DNA of 64,000 nt from Nakamurella panacisegetis (lineage in GTDB: Bacteria > Actinomycetota > Actinomycetes > Mycobacteriales > Nakamurellaceae). The position numbers and the translations under genes are program-made. Under the pieces are notes generated by a model. That model searched no databases. It saw only the letters and a list, made by a program, of their open reading frames with translations, and was not told the origin of the DNA. Location of the stretch: positions 2,480,001 through 2,544,000 of the forward strand of contig NZ_LT629710.1 of the NCBI RefSeq assembly GCF_900104535.1. Direction: 5' to 3'. Below are positions 7,914 to 16,812 of the stretch, in pieces. The first letter of the stretch is position 1. Every line of letters begins with the position of its first letter.

Positions 7914-9584
7914 TCAGCGCGCACTCTGCTGGGCGAAGTCCTTGCTGCGTATGGCGAAGAAGGCGACGACCGCCGAGACCAGGACGATGATCGCGGCGAC
8001 GAGCATGATCCGGTCCAAGCCGCTGGTGAAGGCGGTGCGGGACAAGGCACCGACCTGTTGGCGCAGGTCGGCCGGCAGCCCGGCGATCAGCTGGGCCACG
8101 CCGCCGGACCCGATGGCGGTGGCGATCCGGTCGCCCTGGTCGGCCAGGGCCGGCACGCCGGCGGTGGCCGACCGGACGGCGGCCGTCACCTGACCGGTGA
8201 ACAGGGTTCCCAGCAACGCGATCCCGGTCGCGATGCCCACCTGCCGGAACGTGGAGTTGATGCCGGAGGCCATGCCGGCCCGGTGGGCGTCGACCACCCC
8301 GACCGCGGTCGAGGCCAACGGCGGATTGACCATCCCGACCCCGGCTCCGGCGACGATCAGGCCCGGGATCAGGTGGGTCCACGTCGAGTTCGCGTCCAGC
8401 CCGCGCATGAGCAGCAGGCCGACGCCGACCAGCAGCAGACCGGGGCCGATCAGGAACCGCACCGGAACGTGCGAGGTCAACCGGCCGGCCACGGCCGACG
8501 TGGCGATGATGCCGCCGGAGAGCACCAGCAGGCGCAGGCCGGTCTGGAAGGCGTTGAACCCCAACACGTCCTGGATGTACAGGACCAGGTAGAGCAGCAG
8601 CGCGAAGATGGAGGCGCTGAGCCCGAACGCCGCCACCGCGCCCCCACTGAAGGTCGGGAGCCGGAACAGCGACAGGTCGAACATCGGCGACCTGCTGCGC
8701 AACTCCACCAGCACGAAGAGCAGCAGCAGGACGCCGGCCGCGACCAGACAGCCGATGACCAGCCCGCTGCCGAATGTTCTCTGATTCGACTCGATCAGAC
8801 CGTAGACCAGGCTGGACAACGCCAGCGTGAAGACCACGAAGCCGAGCCAGTCCGGCCGGCGGGCGTTCTGGGCCCGCGATTCGGCGACCCGCAGCAGGCA
8901 GATGACGACGGCGAACGCGCCGATCGGCAGATTGACCAGGAAGATCCACCGCCAGGACAGACCAGACGTCAGAGCGCCGCCGAGAAGCGGGCCGATGGCC
9001 ACCGCGAGACCGGTGATCGCGCCCCACACGCCGAACGCGACGCCGCGGTCCTTGCCGCGGAACGCGTCGGCCAGCAGGGCCAGCGAGACGGCGAACATGA
9101 TCGCTCCGCCGATGCCCTGCAGACCGCGGGAGAGCTGGAGCAACAGAGACGTGCCGGCCAGCCCGCACAGCAGTGACGCCGCGGTGAACAGAACGAGACC
9201 GATGACGTACAGCCGGCGCCGGCCGAACAGGTCGGCCAGGCTCCCGGAGGTCAGCAGCAGCGCTGCGAGGGTCAGCGCGTAGGCGTCGACCACCCATTGC
9301 AGCCCGGAGAACGAGGTACCGAGCGCAGCCTGGATGTCGGGTAGAGCGACGTTGACGATGGTCACGTCCAGCAGCAGCATGAACGTCCCGAGGCAGACCG
9401 CGACCAGTGTCCACCACTTGTGGGGTTCGGGTCCGGAGCGTCCGCGCACCGTGCCGTCCGCTGAGTCCTCGTCAGTGATCCGCAGGTGAGCCGGCCGGTG
9501 CTCCGGGTGCGGGGTGGCGACCCCGGGCGCCTCGTGCGCGGGCACGTGCGGCCGGGCCGAATCTGGCCTGTCCGGCTCAGTCAT
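7914..9584 (-). CDS. MFS drug-efflux transporter, DHA2 (EmrB/QacA) family
   Basis: A 556-residue proton-driven multidrug antiporter with about 14 predicted membrane helices. It carries the DHA2 motif in helix 1 (LLLDVTIVNVALPDIQ), motif A (GSLADLFGRRRLYVIG) and motif C-like glycines in helix 5 (GPLLGGALTSGLSWRWIF). The N-terminal 55 residues are a charged, Pro/His-rich cytoplasmic tail. Start ATG 9584. No adjacent TetR/MarR regulator is present. The substrate cannot be predicted. Confidence 0.88.
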   Translation of the reverse strand: MTEPDRPDSARPHVPAHEAPGVATPHPEHRPAHLRITDEDSADGTVRGRSGPEPHKWWTLVAVCLGTFMLLLDVTIVNVALPDIQAALGTSFSGLQWVVDAYALTLAALLLTSGSLADLFGRRRLYVIGLVLFTAASLLCGLAGTSLLLQLSRGLQGIGGAIMFAVSLALLADAFRGKDRGVAFGVWGAITGLAVAIGPLLGGALTSGLSWRWIFLVNLPIGAFAVVICLLRVAESRAQNARRPDWLGFVVFTLALSSLVYGLIESNQRTFGSGLVIGCLVAAGVLLLLFVLVELRSRSPMFDLSLFRLPTFSGGAVAAFGLSASIFALLLYLVLYIQDVLGFNAFQTGLRLLVLSGGIIATSAVAGRLTSHVPVRFLIGPGLLLVGVGLLLMRGLDANSTWTHLIPGLIVAGAGVGMVNPPLASTAVGVVDAHRAGMASGINSTFRQVGIATGIALLGTLFTGQVTAAVRSATAGVPALADQGDRIATAIGSGGVAQLIAGLPADLRQQVGALSRTAFTSGLDRIMLVAAIIVLVSAVVAFFAIRSKDFAQQSAR

Positions 9585-9959
9585 GGACAGCTCCTCCGAC
9601 GGTCGGGTGGCCCGAGTTCGGAACCACGGACCATCTTTACCCGCGGACCGTCACCATGACGCTCGCCGCGGGCCAATCGGGCGATTCGCTGGAGTTCGTG
9701 CCCAGGGAAGGCATCGACTTCCCTCCTGCACGCGTTCACCGAACAGAGTTGATGTCGCGCCCCCAGTTGTCGCTGCTCCGGTGGACGTGATGCGACATCG
9801 GCCGTGAAGACGCTGGATCTCCGGGCGGGAATTTGCTGACCAGGCACAACGCTCTCGCGGCAACTTATGGCAACCGGTTCCCGTATGACCTGCGTCTCTC
9901 CTACCGTCGGACCACACGAACCCGCCAGAGTGGCCGGGTCCGCCGAGAAGGAGTGGATC
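9585..9959. other. Intergenic promoter region between MFS gene and sugar-acid operon
   Basis: This 375-bp divergent intergenic region holds no convincing gene. It must contain the promoter of the 15-gene operon that begins at 9960. Two dyads stand out: AACCGGTT at 9872-9879 (listed separately), and an 8-bp inverted repeat GATGTCGC (9751-9758) / GCGACATC (9792-9799) with a 33-bp spacer. Confidence 0.5.
9869..9882. promoter_or_regulatory. Candidate LacI-type operator of the sugar-acid operon
   Basis: GGCAACCGGTTCCC contains the palindrome AACCGGTT (9872-9879) with a central CG and near-symmetric GG/CC flanks, the form bound by many LacI-family sugar regulators. It lies about 80 bp upstream of the first operon gene. 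The LacI gene inside the operon (19821) is the likely partner; this is inference. Confidence 0.4.
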
Positions 9960-11306
9960 ATGCGACGATCACGCCCCATTTTCACCGCGGTGGCCGTCCT
10001 GGCCGGCGCCTCGCTGTTGCTGACCGGATGCGGAAGCAAGAGCAGCAGTTCCGGATCCGGGGGTGGAGGCAGCCTGGACGTCTTCATCAGTGCCCAACCC
10101 AATTACCCCGATCAATTTGCGGCCTGGTCGAAGGAGATCACGGCCAAATTCAAAGCCGCCACCGGGGCCGACCTGACGATCGAGACCTACGCCAGCAGTT
10201 CGGACGAGACGACGAAGATCCAGGCGTCGATCGTCAGCGGTACCGGTCCGGACGTCTACCAGCTGGGCACCACCTTCACCCCGGTCGCCTATGCGACCAA
10301 GGGCTTCACCACCCTGACCGACGCCGATTGGGCGAAGATCGGTGGACGTGCGCGCTACTACCCGGAGTCGTTGGCGATGTCCGGCCCGGATGCCGCCCAC
10401 CAGATCGGCATCCCCGTCGCGATGCGCCCGTACGCCATGGTCTACAACACCGACATGTTCAAGGCGGCCGGGATCACCACCCCGCCGGCCACCTGGGACG
10501 ACCTGATCAAGGTGGCCACGAAACTGACCAAGAACGGCGTCTACGGCCTCGCCATGGACTACGCCGACGGGTTCGACCCCTGGAAGTACATCTGGACCCT
10601 GAGCGAGCAGTCCGGGGGCTCGTTCGTCAGCAAGGATCTGAAGACGGCCCAGCTGACGTCCCCCAAGGTGGTGGCCGCGACCGCCACGTACTTCGATTTC
10701 GTGACCAAGTACAAGGTGACGGACACCAAGAGCGTCGGGTGGAAGAACGCCGACGCCGTGACCGCGTTCGGTTCGGGCAAGGCGGCCATGATCGTGATGT
10801 CCGGTCCCGGTGCGATTCCGAGCCTGGACAAGTCGTCGGTGAATGGTAAGTACGCATTCGCACCGCTGCCGGACGTCCCGGTCGGCATGACCACTCGCCC
10901 GGCCGGCGCTTCGGCCGCGCAGAGCATCGTTTCCGGTGACAACGTGGCGATCGCCTCGTATTCGAAGAACAAGGACCTGGCCCTGGCTTACGTGAATCTG
11001 CTGACCGGCAACGAGATGCAGACCGCCCAGTTCAACTACTTCGGATTCCTGCCGACCAACAAGGACGCCTTCGCCGCGCTGGCCGCGAAGAACAGCACGC
11101 TGGCCCCGTTCGCCGCGGCTGAGAAGGGTTCCACCCCTACGGCCTTCACCGGCGCGTGGTCGGATGTGCAGAACGGGGTCACCAACACCGTGGTGCAGTC
11201 ACTGCCTTCCCTGGTCAAGGGAAGCTACGACACCGGCGCCATCACGGCATTGCTGACCAAGGCCAACAGCGCGGCGCAGTCGAGTCTGGACCGAGCGAAC
11301 AAATGA
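9960..11306 (+). CDS. Sugar ABC transporter substrate-binding lipoprotein
   Basis: A 448-residue type I sugar-binding protein (SBP_bac_1, MalE-like). ATG 9960 has a GAAGGAG ribosome binding site. A lipoprotein signal peptide ends in lipobox LLTGCGS with Cys near residue 21, followed by a Ser/Gly-rich linker, so the protein is anchored outside the membrane. Conserved features include GTGPDVYQLGTTF and FGSGKAAMIVMSGPGA. It heads an operon with two permeases and uronate-processing enzymes, so hexuronates, glycosiduronates or oligouronides are the probable ligands. The stop overlaps the next ATG by 4 bp (ATGA). Confidence 0.88.
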   Translation: MRRSRPIFTAVAVLAGASLLLTGCGSKSSSSGSGGGGSLDVFISAQPNYPDQFAAWSKEITAKFKAATGADLTIETYASSSDETTKIQASIVSGTGPDVYQLGTTFTPVAYATKGFTTLTDADWAKIGGRARYYPESLAMSGPDAAHQIGIPVAMRPYAMVYNTDMFKAAGITTPPATWDDLIKVATKLTKNGVYGLAMDYADGFDPWKYIWTLSEQSGGSFVSKDLKTAQLTSPKVVAATATYFDFVTKYKVTDTKSVGWKNADAVTAFGSGKAAMIVMSGPGAIPSLDKSSVNGKYAFAPLPDVPVGMTTRPAGASAAQSIVSGDNVAIASYSKNKDLALAYVNLLTGNEMQTAQFNYFGFLPTNKDAFAALAAKNSTLAPFAAAEKGSTPTAFTGAWSDVQNGVTNTVVQSLPSLVKGSYDTGAITALLTKANSAAQSSLDRANK

Positions 11307-12250
11307 CCACCGGCCTGCAACCCCACCCGGTGGTCGCCGGGGCGGTGAGTGCCGAGAAGCCGCGTAAGGTCCGCACTCCTGGGGGGCGGCCGCTGTGGTT
11401 GATGTCACCCACGCTGCTGCTGTTGCTGCTGGTGATCGTGGTGCCGTTCGCACTGGCCGTGGTGATGAGTTTCCTGGACCTGGACCAGTACTCGCTCAAA
11501 TCGTGGATCAGCGCCCCGTTCATCAGTTTCGACAATTACAGCGAAGCTCTCAGTACCTCCGGGCTGTTGCATTCGCTGTGGGTCAGCGTGGCGTTCTCGG
11601 TGTTGACCACGGTGGTGTGTGCGCCGATCGGCCTGCTGGCCGCGCTCGCGGTCAACACGCCGTTCCGCGGCCGGTTCCTGGTTCGGTCACTGTTCCTGGT
11701 GCCCTATGTGCTGCCGTCGTTCGTGACGGCGACGGTCTGGCGATTCATCCTGCAGCCGAACGGGGCGTTCAATCACTTCCTCTCCCTGTTCGGTATCGAC
11801 GGCGGCCAGTGGCTGATCGGTGACAACACGTTCTGGGCCCTGGTCATCGTCGACATCTGGGCCGGTTGGCCGTTCGTCTACATGATGACCATCGCCGGGT
11901 TGCAGAACATTCCGAACGAGTTGTACGAAGCGGCCGACATGGACGGGGTGACGTGGTGGGAGAAGATCCGCTACGTCGTGCTCCCGCAGATCCGCAACCA
12001 ACTGTTCCTGGGCCTGTTGCTGTCGACCTTGGCCCACTTCAACAACTTCACGTTGCCGTTCGTCCTGTTCGGCAGTCCGGCCCCCGATCCGGTGCTGACC
12101 CTGCCGGTGAACATCTATCAGACGTCGTTCCAGACGTTCCGGTTCGGGCTGGGCGCCGCCATGTCGGTGCTGTCGCTGATTCTGCTGCTCATCCCCGCAG
12201 TGTTCTATCTGCGGGCGTCCAGGTTGACGGCCAGAGCCGGGGAGGACTGA
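11303..12250 (+). CDS. Sugar ABC transporter permease (MalF-like)
   Basis: A 315-residue membrane protein with six predicted helices after a roughly 30-residue cytoplasmic N-terminus. The EAA loop that contacts the ATPase is visible near the C-terminal third (ELYEAADMDGVTWWEKIRYV). ATG 11303 overlaps the stop of the binding-protein gene (ATGA). It partners the next gene as the first permease of a carbohydrate uptake system. No ATPase gene is found in the operon, so a shared MsmK/MsiK-type ATPase encoded elsewhere must energise it. Confidence 0.9.
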   Translation: MTTGLQPHPVVAGAVSAEKPRKVRTPGGRPLWLMSPTLLLLLLVIVVPFALAVVMSFLDLDQYSLKSWISAPFISFDNYSEALSTSGLLHSLWVSVAFSVLTTVVCAPIGLLAALAVNTPFRGRFLVRSLFLVPYVLPSFVTATVWRFILQPNGAFNHFLSLFGIDGGQWLIGDNTFWALVIVDIWAGWPFVYMMTIAGLQNIPNELYEAADMDGVTWWEKIRYVVLPQIRNQLFLGLLLSTLAHFNNFTLPFVLFGSPAPDPVLTLPVNIYQTSFQTFRFGLGAAMSVLSLILLLIPAVFYLRASRLTARAGED

Positions 12251-12251
12251 C

Positions 12252-13145
12252 ATGACCGCCATTCAAACCCGAACCGGGGCCAGGGTCCGCGCCCGGAATC
12301 CGCAACGGCTGCTGCCGCGATGGCTGTCGATCGTGATCGTCGCCCTTTTGATGTGCATGCTGTTGCCGATCGTCTACATGGTGATCATCTCGATCAGTCC
12401 AGATTTCGAGTCCTCGTCCGGCGAGTTCTGGCCCAGCCAGTTTGTGTTCAGCAACTACGTCAGCGTGTTCTCGACGGTGGACCTGGCCCAGGGTCTGATC
12501 AACAGCCTGGTCGCCTCGCTGAGTGCGGCGGTGATCGCCACATTCTTCGGACTGGGCGCAGCATACTGTTTGGCCCGGTTCAACTTTCGCGGTCGGGGAC
12601 CGTTGATGACGTCCCTGGTCGGTTTCCAGTCAATTCCGGGCGTGATGATCATCCTGCCGTTGTTCGTGGTGTTCTCCTCGTTCGGCTCGGCTCTCGGCAT
12701 TCCGATCATCGGGACCCGGCCGGCGCTGATCATCACCTACCTGACATTTGCCATTCCGTTCGCGACCTGGCTGTTGCTGACCAATCTGCGGCAGATTCCG
12801 GTGGCGTTCGAGGAGGCGGCGATGATCGACGGGCTGACCCGATTCGGCGCCCTGCGCAAGATCATCTTTCCCCTGATGGTCCCGGGAATGGTGGTGACGC
12901 TGATCTTCTCGCTGCTGGTCGGTTGGAACGACGTCCTGTTCGCCACCGTGCTGACCTCCCCGGAGACGCAGACGGTGGCGATCAAGCTGCAGACGTTCGC
13001 CGTGACGACGGAGGGCGGTTCGTTGCCGCTCTACGGGCAACTGATGGCGGCGTCGCTGATCTCGGCCGCACCGGTCGTCATCCTCTACATGATCTTCCAG
13101 CGGCAACTGGTCGGCGGACTGACCGCCGGCGGCGAGAAGGGCTGA
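12252..13145 (+). CDS. Sugar ABC transporter permease (MalG-like)
   Basis: A 297-residue permease with six helices and the EAA loop FEEAAMIDGLTRFGALRKII, typical of the MalG subunit, which is often the second permease. It starts one base after the previous stop. Together with 9960 and 11303 it forms the membrane part of the operon's uptake system; the operon continues with the uronate isomerase gene 6 bp downstream. Confidence 0.9.
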   Translation: MTAIQTRTGARVRARNPQRLLPRWLSIVIVALLMCMLLPIVYMVIISISPDFESSSGEFWPSQFVFSNYVSVFSTVDLAQGLINSLVASLSAAVIATFFGLGAAYCLARFNFRGRGPLMTSLVGFQSIPGVMIILPLFVVFSSFGSALGIPIIGTRPALIITYLTFAIPFATWLLLTNLRQIPVAFEEAAMIDGLTRFGALRKIIFPLMVPGMVVTLIFSLLVGWNDVLFATVLTSPETQTVAIKLQTFAVTTEGGSLPLYGQLMAASLISAAPVVILYMIFQRQLVGGLTAGGEKG

Positions 13146-13151
13146 AAACCA

Positions 13152-14588
13152 ATGACTGTCACCGATCCACTCCCCCGGGCGGCCCCGCTCACCCTGCACG
13201 ACGACCGCCTGTTCCCAGCCGAGTCGCGCACCCGGGACATCGCCCGTGAGCTGTACGAAACCGTGCGGAACCTTCCGATCATCTCCCCGCACGGGCACGT
13301 CGATCCGACCATGTTGCTCTCCGACGAGGCGTTCGCCGATCCGACCAGCCTGCTGCTGCAACCGGATCACTACGTGACCCGCATGTTGCACGCCAACGGC
13401 ACGCCGTTGACCGAACTCGGGGTCGGTGAGGGCCCGCTGCCCGAAGCCAAGGCCCGGAAGGCGTGGCGGACGTTGTGTGCGAACTGGGCGGTCTTCCGGG
13501 GCACGCCCGTGCGGTACTGGTTCGACTCCGAACTGGGTGGCATCTTCGGTGTCACCGAGCGACCGAGCGCTGAGAATGCCGATCGGCTCTACGACCAGGT
13601 CGCGGAGCGGTTGGCCGAACCGGAGTTCCGGCCGCGGGCGCTGCTCGCCCACTTCCGGATCGACGTGCTGGCGACCACCGACGACCCGTCCGACGACCTG
13701 TCGGCCCACCGTGCGCTGGCCGCCGATCCCACGTTCGGTGCCCGGGTCGTCCCGACCTTCCGCCCCGACAGGTACCTGGAGCCGTTCGAGGACGGCTGGA
13801 ACGCCGCGGTCGATCGACTGGCCGCCGCGGCCGACATGGATGCCGGTGACTACAACGGCTACCTGCGGACCCTGGAGGCCCGGCGGCGGTTCTTCATCGC
13901 CAACGGTGCCGTCTCCGCCGATCACAGCCACGACGACGTCATCACCACCGGGTTGGAACCGGAGGAGGCCGCGCGGATCTATCGTGCGGCCCGGGCCGGT
14001 GACGTGACGGCGGCCCAGGCCACGGCGTTCCGCCGGCACATGCTGTCCGAGATGGCGCGGATGTCGTGCGACGACGGGCTGGTGATGACCGTGCATCCCG
14101 GGGTGCTCCGCAATCACCACCCGGCGACGATGGCCGGCTTCGGTTCCGACACCGGCCACGACATCCCGGTCGCCACCGAGTACACCCGCGCCCTGCAGCC
14201 GTTGCTGACCCGGTACGGAACCCACCCCAACCTGCACCTGGTGCTGTTCACGGTGGACGCCGACACGTTCAGCCGGGAGATCGCGCCGCTGGCCGGCTTC
14301 TACCCGTCGGTGTACGTCGGGGCGCCGTGGTGGTTCCTGGACAACCCGGCCGAGATCCGCACCTTCCAGCGGTCGGTCTCCGAGATCGCCGGGCTGTCGC
14401 GGCTGTCCGGTTTCATCGACGACACCCGGGCGTTCTGCTCCATTCCGGCGCGGCACGACATGTCGCGCCGGCTGGACGCCGGATTCCTGGCCGAGTTGGT
14501 GGCCGAGCACCGGCTCGACCTCGACGAGGCGATGGACGGTCTCAGCCGCCTGGTCACCGACCAGCCCAGGGCCGTGTTCAAGCTGTGA
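13152..14588 (+). CDS. uxaC: Uronate (glucuronate) isomerase
   Basis: A 478-residue amidohydrolase-superfamily enzyme converting D-glucuronate to D-fructuronate, and in most homologues D-galacturonate to D-tagaturonate. The metal-binding HxH is in ISPHGHVDPTMLL near residue 50; other family motifs are VLATTDDPSDDL, VMTVHPGVLRNHHPATM and YVGAPWWFLDNP. Length matches the family (about 470). Its position directly after the transporter, and before a fructuronate-reductase-type dehydrogenase, indicates hexuronate catabolism as a core job of the operon. The 3' end overlaps the next gene's GTG start (GTGA). Confidence 0.93.
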   Translation: MTVTDPLPRAAPLTLHDDRLFPAESRTRDIARELYETVRNLPIISPHGHVDPTMLLSDEAFADPTSLLLQPDHYVTRMLHANGTPLTELGVGEGPLPEAKARKAWRTLCANWAVFRGTPVRYWFDSELGGIFGVTERPSAENADRLYDQVAERLAEPEFRPRALLAHFRIDVLATTDDPSDDLSAHRALAADPTFGARVVPTFRPDRYLEPFEDGWNAAVDRLAAAADMDAGDYNGYLRTLEARRRFFIANGAVSADHSHDDVITTGLEPEEAARIYRAARAGDVTAAQATAFRRHMLSEMARMSCDDGLVMTVHPGVLRNHHPATMAGFGSDTGHDIPVATEYTRALQPLLTRYGTHPNLHLVLFTVDADTFSREIAPLAGFYPSVYVGAPWWFLDNPAEIRTFQRSVSEIAGLSRLSGFIDDTRAFCSIPARHDMSRRLDAGFLAELVAEHRLDLDEAMDGLSRLVTDQPRAVFKL

Positions 14589-15982
14589 GGGCACTTCTGC
14601 GGGCCGGCGACGGTCCACCGATCCGCATCGTCCACCTCGGTCTCGGCAACTTCTTCCGGGCCCATCAGGCCTGGTACACCGCTCACGCACCGGATGCGCC
14701 GGACTGGGGGATCGCGGCGTTCACCGGTCGGTCGACCGCGCTGGCCGAGGCGCTGGAGGCGCAGGGCGGCCTGTACACGCTCATCACCCGGGGGGGCGAC
14801 GGGGACCGGGCCGAGATCGTCCCGGCGGTGGCCCGTGCCCATCCCGGGGCGGACACGGCGGCCCTGACCGGCTACCTGTCCGATCCGGCGGTGGCGGTGG
14901 TGACGTTGACCGTGACCGAAGCCGGGTACGTCCGGGGCCCGGACGGGCGGCTCGGCATCGACCGGCCGGAGGTGCAGGCCGACCTCGCCGCGCTGACCAC
15001 GGCCGGCGGACCGCTGCAGACCATGCCGGGCCGGCTGGTGGCCGGGCTGCGCGCACGGCGGGCGGCCGGCGCCGGGTCCCTGGCCGTCGTCTCGTGCGAC
15101 AACCTGCCCGACAACGGCCGGGTCACGGCGGCCGTCGTCGGTGAGCTGGCCGACCGGGTGGACCCGGCCCTGGCCCGGTGGATCGACGACCACGTGAGCT
15201 TCGTGACGACCATGGTCGACCGGATCACCCCGGCCACCACCGACGCCGATCGGGCGGCGGCCGCCGCCCTCACCGGATCGGACGATGCCGCACCGGTGGT
15301 CACCGAGCCGTTCAGCGAATGGGTGCTGTCCGGCGACTTCCCGGCCGGCCGGCCGGCCTGGGACGCCGCCGGCGCCCGCTTCGTCGACGACATCCGGCCG
15401 TTCGAACAGCGGAAACTGTGGATGCTCAACGGCGCTCACAGTCTGCTGGCCTACGCCGGCAGCGCCCGCGGGCACGACACCATCGCCGAGGCGATGGCCG
15501 ACCCGGTGTGCCGGGGCTGGGTCGACGAGTGGTGGGCCCAGGCGCTGCCTCACCTGACCCTGCCCGCCGCGGAGAACCAGGAGTACCGCGACGCCCTGGT
15601 GGCTCGGTTCACCAACCCGGGGATCCGGCACCGGCTGGCCCAGATCGCCGCCGACGGATCGCAGAAGATCGGCGTCCGCATCCTGCCCGTGCTGCGCCGG
15701 GAACGCGCGGCCGGACGGATGCCGACCGGTGCGATCCGGGTCGTCTCGGCCTGGATCAATCACCTGCGCGGGGCCGGGGCGCCGGTGAAGGACGCCACCG
15801 CGGGCCTGGCGGATCTGGCCGCCGGGGAATTGGATGCAGCCGTCGTCGCCGTGCTCGGATCGCTCGACCCCGCCCTGACGCGCGACCGCGACCTGGTCGA
15901 CGCCGTCACCGCCGGTTGCCGGGAACTGGTCGGCCCGACGGGAATCACCTCACAACGGACCAACGCAAGGGAGCGCAAGTAA
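14585..15982 (+). CDS. Mannitol dehydrogenase family oxidoreductase, probable fructuronate reductase
   Basis: A 465-residue long-chain polyol dehydrogenase family protein from GTG 14585, overlapping uxaC by 4 bp. The NAD-binding motif IVHLGLGNFFRAHQAWYT lies at the N-terminus, and the catalytic Lys/Asn/His region is KLWMLNGAHSLLAYAG. Next to uxaC the expected reaction is D-fructuronate to D-mannonate (UxuB type); tagaturonate to altronate, or mannitol/arabinitol oxidation, are alternatives the sequence alone cannot exclude. It supplies the proposed substrate of the LarA homologue. The stop and next ATG share one base (TAATG). Confidence 0.85.
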   Translation: MRALLRAGDGPPIRIVHLGLGNFFRAHQAWYTAHAPDAPDWGIAAFTGRSTALAEALEAQGGLYTLITRGGDGDRAEIVPAVARAHPGADTAALTGYLSDPAVAVVTLTVTEAGYVRGPDGRLGIDRPEVQADLAALTTAGGPLQTMPGRLVAGLRARRAAGAGSLAVVSCDNLPDNGRVTAAVVGELADRVDPALARWIDDHVSFVTTMVDRITPATTDADRAAAAALTGSDDAAPVVTEPFSEWVLSGDFPAGRPAWDAAGARFVDDIRPFEQRKLWMLNGAHSLLAYAGSARGHDTIAEAMADPVCRGWVDEWWAQALPHLTLPAAENQEYRDALVARFTNPGIRHRLAQIAADGSQKIGVRILPVLRRERAAGRMPTGAIRVVSAWINHLRGAGAPVKDATAGLADLAAGELDAAVVAVLGSLDPALTRDRDLVDAVTAGCRELVGPTGITSQRTNARERK

Positions 15983-16812
15983 TGACGTGGACCCTCTCGG
16001 GATTCGCCGACGAGATCGACCCGGATCTGGAAACCCAGTGCCGGCTGCTGGATCAGCTCGGCATCGGCCACATCGAGTTGCGCTCGGCCTGGAACGTCAA
16101 CGTTCTCGATCTCACCGACGAGCAACTCGACGAGGTCGAGAAGGTGCTGGCCGCGCACTCGATCGCGGTCTCCTCGATCGGCTCGCCGATCGGGAAGGTC
16201 AACATCGAGGACGATTTCGACGAACACCTGGTCCGTCTCGACCGGGCCCTGGCTGTCGCGGCCCGGCTGCGGGCGCCGTACATCCGGATCTTCTCGTTCT
16301 TCCTGCGTCCCGACCAGCCCCCCGCTGATCACCGGGACGAGGTGATCCGCCGGATGCGGGCGATGGCCGAGCGGGCGGAGGGAACCGGTGTCGTCCTCCT
16401 GCACGAGAACGAGAAGGAGATCTTCGGGGACGTCCCCGAGCGGGTGCTGGACATCGTCGAATCGGTCGACCGACCCACCCTGAAGTTGGCCTGGGACGCG
16501 GCCAACTACGTGCAGTGCGGGGTTCGGCCGTTCACCCAGGCCTACGACCGGCTCCGTCCGCACACGGTCTACATCCAGGTCAAGGACGCGGTGCTGGCGA
16601 CCGGCGAGGTGGTGGCTGCGGGCGAGGGTGACGGTCAGGTCCGCGAGACGATCAGCGCCCTCCGGGCCGACGGCTACGACGGGTTCTTCTCCATGGAGCC
16701 CCACCTGGCGGCGGTGAATCCGCTCGGTGGCTTCTCCGGCGCGGCCGAGTTCACCCGGGCCACCAACGCATTCACCGCCCTGCTGGACAACGAAGGGATC
16801 ACCTACGCATGA
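15982..16812 (+). CDS. Sugar phosphate isomerase/epimerase family TIM-barrel protein
   Basis: A 276-residue AP-endonuclease-2-like TIM barrel. Probable metal ligands lie in VLLHENEKEIFGD (His/Glu), LKLAWDAANYVQCG (Asp) and the C-terminal FFSMEPH (Glu). The ribosome binding site AGGGAG precedes ATG 15982. The family covers hydroxypyruvate isomerase, IolE/IolI, ketose epimerases and 3-keto-glycoside-processing proteins, so the reaction is not assignable. It is too short for mannonate dehydratase UxuA and lacks its signatures. It is paired with the Gfo/Idh/MocA gene that follows (ATGA overlap), and the operon contains a second such pair. Confidence 0.8.
   Translation: MTWTLSGFADEIDPDLETQCRLLDQLGIGHIELRSAWNVNVLDLTDEQLDEVEKVLAAHSIAVSSIGSPIGKVNIEDDFDEHLVRLDRALAVAARLRAPYIRIFSFFLRPDQPPADHRDEVIRRMRAMAERAEGTGVVLLHENEKEIFGDVPERVLDIVESVDRPTLKLAWDAANYVQCGVRPFTQAYDRLRPHTVYIQVKDAVLATGEVVAAGEGDGQVRETISALRADGYDGFFSMEPHLAAVNPLGGFSGAAEFTRATNAFTALLDNEGITYA

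Noticed and set aside
9751-9799. GATGTCGC/GCGACATC inverted repeat as an operator or terminator
   Set aside because: The 33-bp spacer is too long for a simple operator or an intrinsic hairpin, and it lacks a T-tract; kept only as a note in the intergenic entry.
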